Made by a program: the position numbers and the translations under genes
Notes under the pieces: model-generated
Told to the model about the DNA's origin: nothing
The model's database searches: none
The model's input: the letters and a program-made list of their open reading frames with translations, nothing else
In this document: piece by piece, positions 54,063 to 55,049 of the stretch
How the letters are laid out: each line of letters starts with the position of its first letter
How positions within the stretch are numbered: the first letter of the stretch is position 1
Assembly: GCA_002683655.1 (NCBI GenBank)
Contig: NYTS01000058.1
Location: 2,524 to 57,572 of the forward strand
Direction: 5' to 3'
DNA length: 55,049 bases
DNA from: Deltaproteobacteria bacterium
GTDB taxonomy: Bacteria; SAR324; NAC60-12

Positions 54063-54075
54063 TGATGGAGGCATC

Positions 54076-54942
54076 ATGACTATTGAGAGAAGAAGATTCG
54101 GTAGGACTGAAAATCAGAGTAGCGCTGTTCTGTTTGGTGGCGCCGCATTGGGGTCCGTTGACCAAGGCATCGCTGACAAAGTTTTGGACTTGCTGCTCGA
54201 ATACGGGGTCAACCACATTGACACCGCTGCTAGCTATGGCGATTCAGAATTACGAATTGGACCTTGGATGAAGAGATATAGAAAGCAATTTTTTCTCGCT
54301 ACCAAGACAGGTGTCCGTGACTATGCAGGAGCCAAAGAGGAGATACATCGTTCGCTGGACAGACTCTGTACAGATCATGTTGATTTGATCCAACTTCATG
54401 CACTCTTTCACCCAGATGAATGGGAGCAAGCCTTATCAGCTGGGGGAGCTTTGGAGGCTTGCATCGAAGCTCGTGAGGCAGGACTAGTCAAGTTCATCGG
54501 GGTGACTGGACACAGTTGGAGCGTTGCCACCATGCACAAACGGAGTCTAGGGCGCTTCAATTTTGACTCGGTGTTAATGCCCTGGAACTATTTCGCCTCT
54601 CAACACGAGCCCTATGCGAGCGACTTCAGAGACACCTGGGATCTTTGCAAGGAACGAGACATAGCCGTTCAAACCATCAAGAGTATTGCTCGTGGGCCTT
54701 GGGCAGCTGGGGTCGATAAAACCCACAACACCTGGTACCAACCACTCCAAGATGAAAAGGATATACAGCGGGCCATTCATTGGTTGTTGTCCCACGATGG
54801 ACTCTTTTTGAACTCTGTAGGTGATGTGGAACTCTTACCACTGGTTCTGAGAGCAGCAGAAAATAGAGGAAAGCCCCCGAGTCGAAAGCAAATGGACGAC
54901 TTTAAGGAGAGAGCGGGGCTTGTTTCAATCTTTGGGATCTGA
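54076..54942 (+). CDS. Aldo/keto reductase
   Basis: NADPH-dependent (beta/alpha)8-barrel oxidoreductase of 288 residues. The catalytic Asp/Tyr are in [12 protein letters not shown] near 48-54, the Lys in FLATKTG near 76 and the His in DLIQLHAL near 108. The C-terminus is shorter than in typical 320-residue members. The segment KFIGVTGHS is common to the aldo/keto reductases of heterogeneous function (COG1453-like). It starts 13 bases after larE, as the last gene of the ALDH-SDR-larBCE run, so it probably acts in the same pathway. The substrate is unknown. Confidence 0.85.
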   Translation: MTIERRRFGRTENQSSAVLFGGAALGSVDQGIADKVLDLLLEYGVNHIDTAASYGDSELRIGPWMKRYRKQFFLATKTGVRDYAGAKEEIHRSLDRLCTDHVDLIQLHALFHPDEWEQALSAGGALEACIEAREAGLVKFIGVTGHSWSVATMHKRSLGRFNFDSVLMPWNYFASQHEPYASDFRDTWDLCKERDIAVQTIKSIARGPWAAGVDKTHNTWYQPLQDEKDIQRAIHWLLSHDGLFLNSVGDVELLPLVLRAAENRGKPPSRKQMDDFKERAGLVSIFGI

Positions 54943-54983
54943 AATCTGAAAAAAGAGGAGTTGGAGCTTAAGGGTTGTTTAGT

Positions 54984-55049
54984 TTATGGATGAGCAGTTT
55001 CAAAGAAACTTCCAACATCGTTTTTGATTTGCTGTAGCAAAGCGTTTTC
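54984..55049 (-). CDS. 3' end of an unidentified minus-strand gene, cut by window edge
   Basis: The minus strand is open from the right edge to TAA at 54986-54984, giving 21 residues (LLQQIKNDVGSFFETAHP at the end). The composition looks like a helical protein C-terminus. It is convergent with the aldo/keto reductase gene. It is too short to identify, and it could be non-coding. Confidence 0.35.
   Translation of the reverse strand, partial: ENALLQQIKNDVGSFFETAHP

Noticed and set aside
1-55049. tRNA, rRNA, CRISPR array, insertion sequence or prophage
   Set aside because: I inspected the gaps by eye and found no cloverleaf, spaced repeats, transposase or phage structural genes. Short or degenerate elements could have been missed.

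Overview
The window is chromosomal DNA from a Gram-negative bacterium. By eye the GC content is moderate to low (roughly low-to-mid 40s percent, not computed). The Gram-negative markers are lpxD, an MlaE-type permease, a Tat-signal binding protein, PriA, a UbiE/MenG methyltransferase and a predicted outer-membrane protein. The citramalate synthase reads strongly like the Leptospira-type enzyme, and the overall mix (LarBCE, polyamine uptake, dispersed molybdenum genes) would suit a marine SAR324 or deltaproteobacterial-grade lineage. That placement is a guess. I saw no rRNA, tRNA, CRISPR array, insertion sequence or prophage.

Layout. 1-3712 (minus): a tight four-gene unit argS-moaE-tag-rlmL with 4-base stop/start overlaps; rlmL runs off the left edge. 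3800-3980: an unassigned structured RNA-like element, either in the argS leader or a free-standing plus-strand RNA. 4254-5715: a methylmalonyl-CoA-epimerase-like VOC gene without a standard start codon, then galE. 5788-7120: a divergent pair of a CI/LexA-like S24 repressor and an AlkB-type dioxygenase. 7139-7709: a decayed NUDIX (ADP-ribose pyrophosphatase-like) gene. 7820-11825: sucA-sucB. 11895-15885: a SapC-family gene, a GNAT acetyltransferase, a decayed AEC transporter and rlmI. 16058-18057: a PAP2 phosphatase coupled to an unknown membrane protein.

18331-23807: a polyamine assimilation unit, with a class III (SpuC-like) aminotransferase followed by a complete PotFHIG-type ABC importer. 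23862-27811 (minus): fdhD, a small outer-membrane-like protein and glgP. 28000-30817 (plus): a putative lipoprotein, an MlaE permease without its ATPase, and a 479-residue coiled-coil protein of unknown family. 30944-33488: modABC, facing a lone FbpC-like ATPase. 34558-40993 (minus): recN, mrp/apbC, ubiE, a NadD-PncC fusion and cimA. 41077-44200 (minus): an RDD membrane protein, lpxD and moeA. Then a 45-residue membrane peptide gene (plus), a second PAP2 phosphatase, a beta-hydroxyacid dehydrogenase and priA.

48994-54942 (plus): aldehyde dehydrogenase, SDR, larB, larC, larE and aldo/keto reductase. larB-larC-larE make the nickel-pincer nucleotide cofactor of lactate racemase-type enzymes. No larA lies in the window, so the three flanking oxidoreductases suggest a hydroxy- or sugar-acid pathway that uses a LarA-family enzyme encoded elsewhere.

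Molybdenum genes recur (moaE, modABC, moeA, fdhD) but are scattered over four loci. The most unusual items are the NadD-PncC fusion with altered catalytic motifs in both halves, the paired-hairpin RNA element upstream of argS, and the larBCE oxidoreductase cassette.
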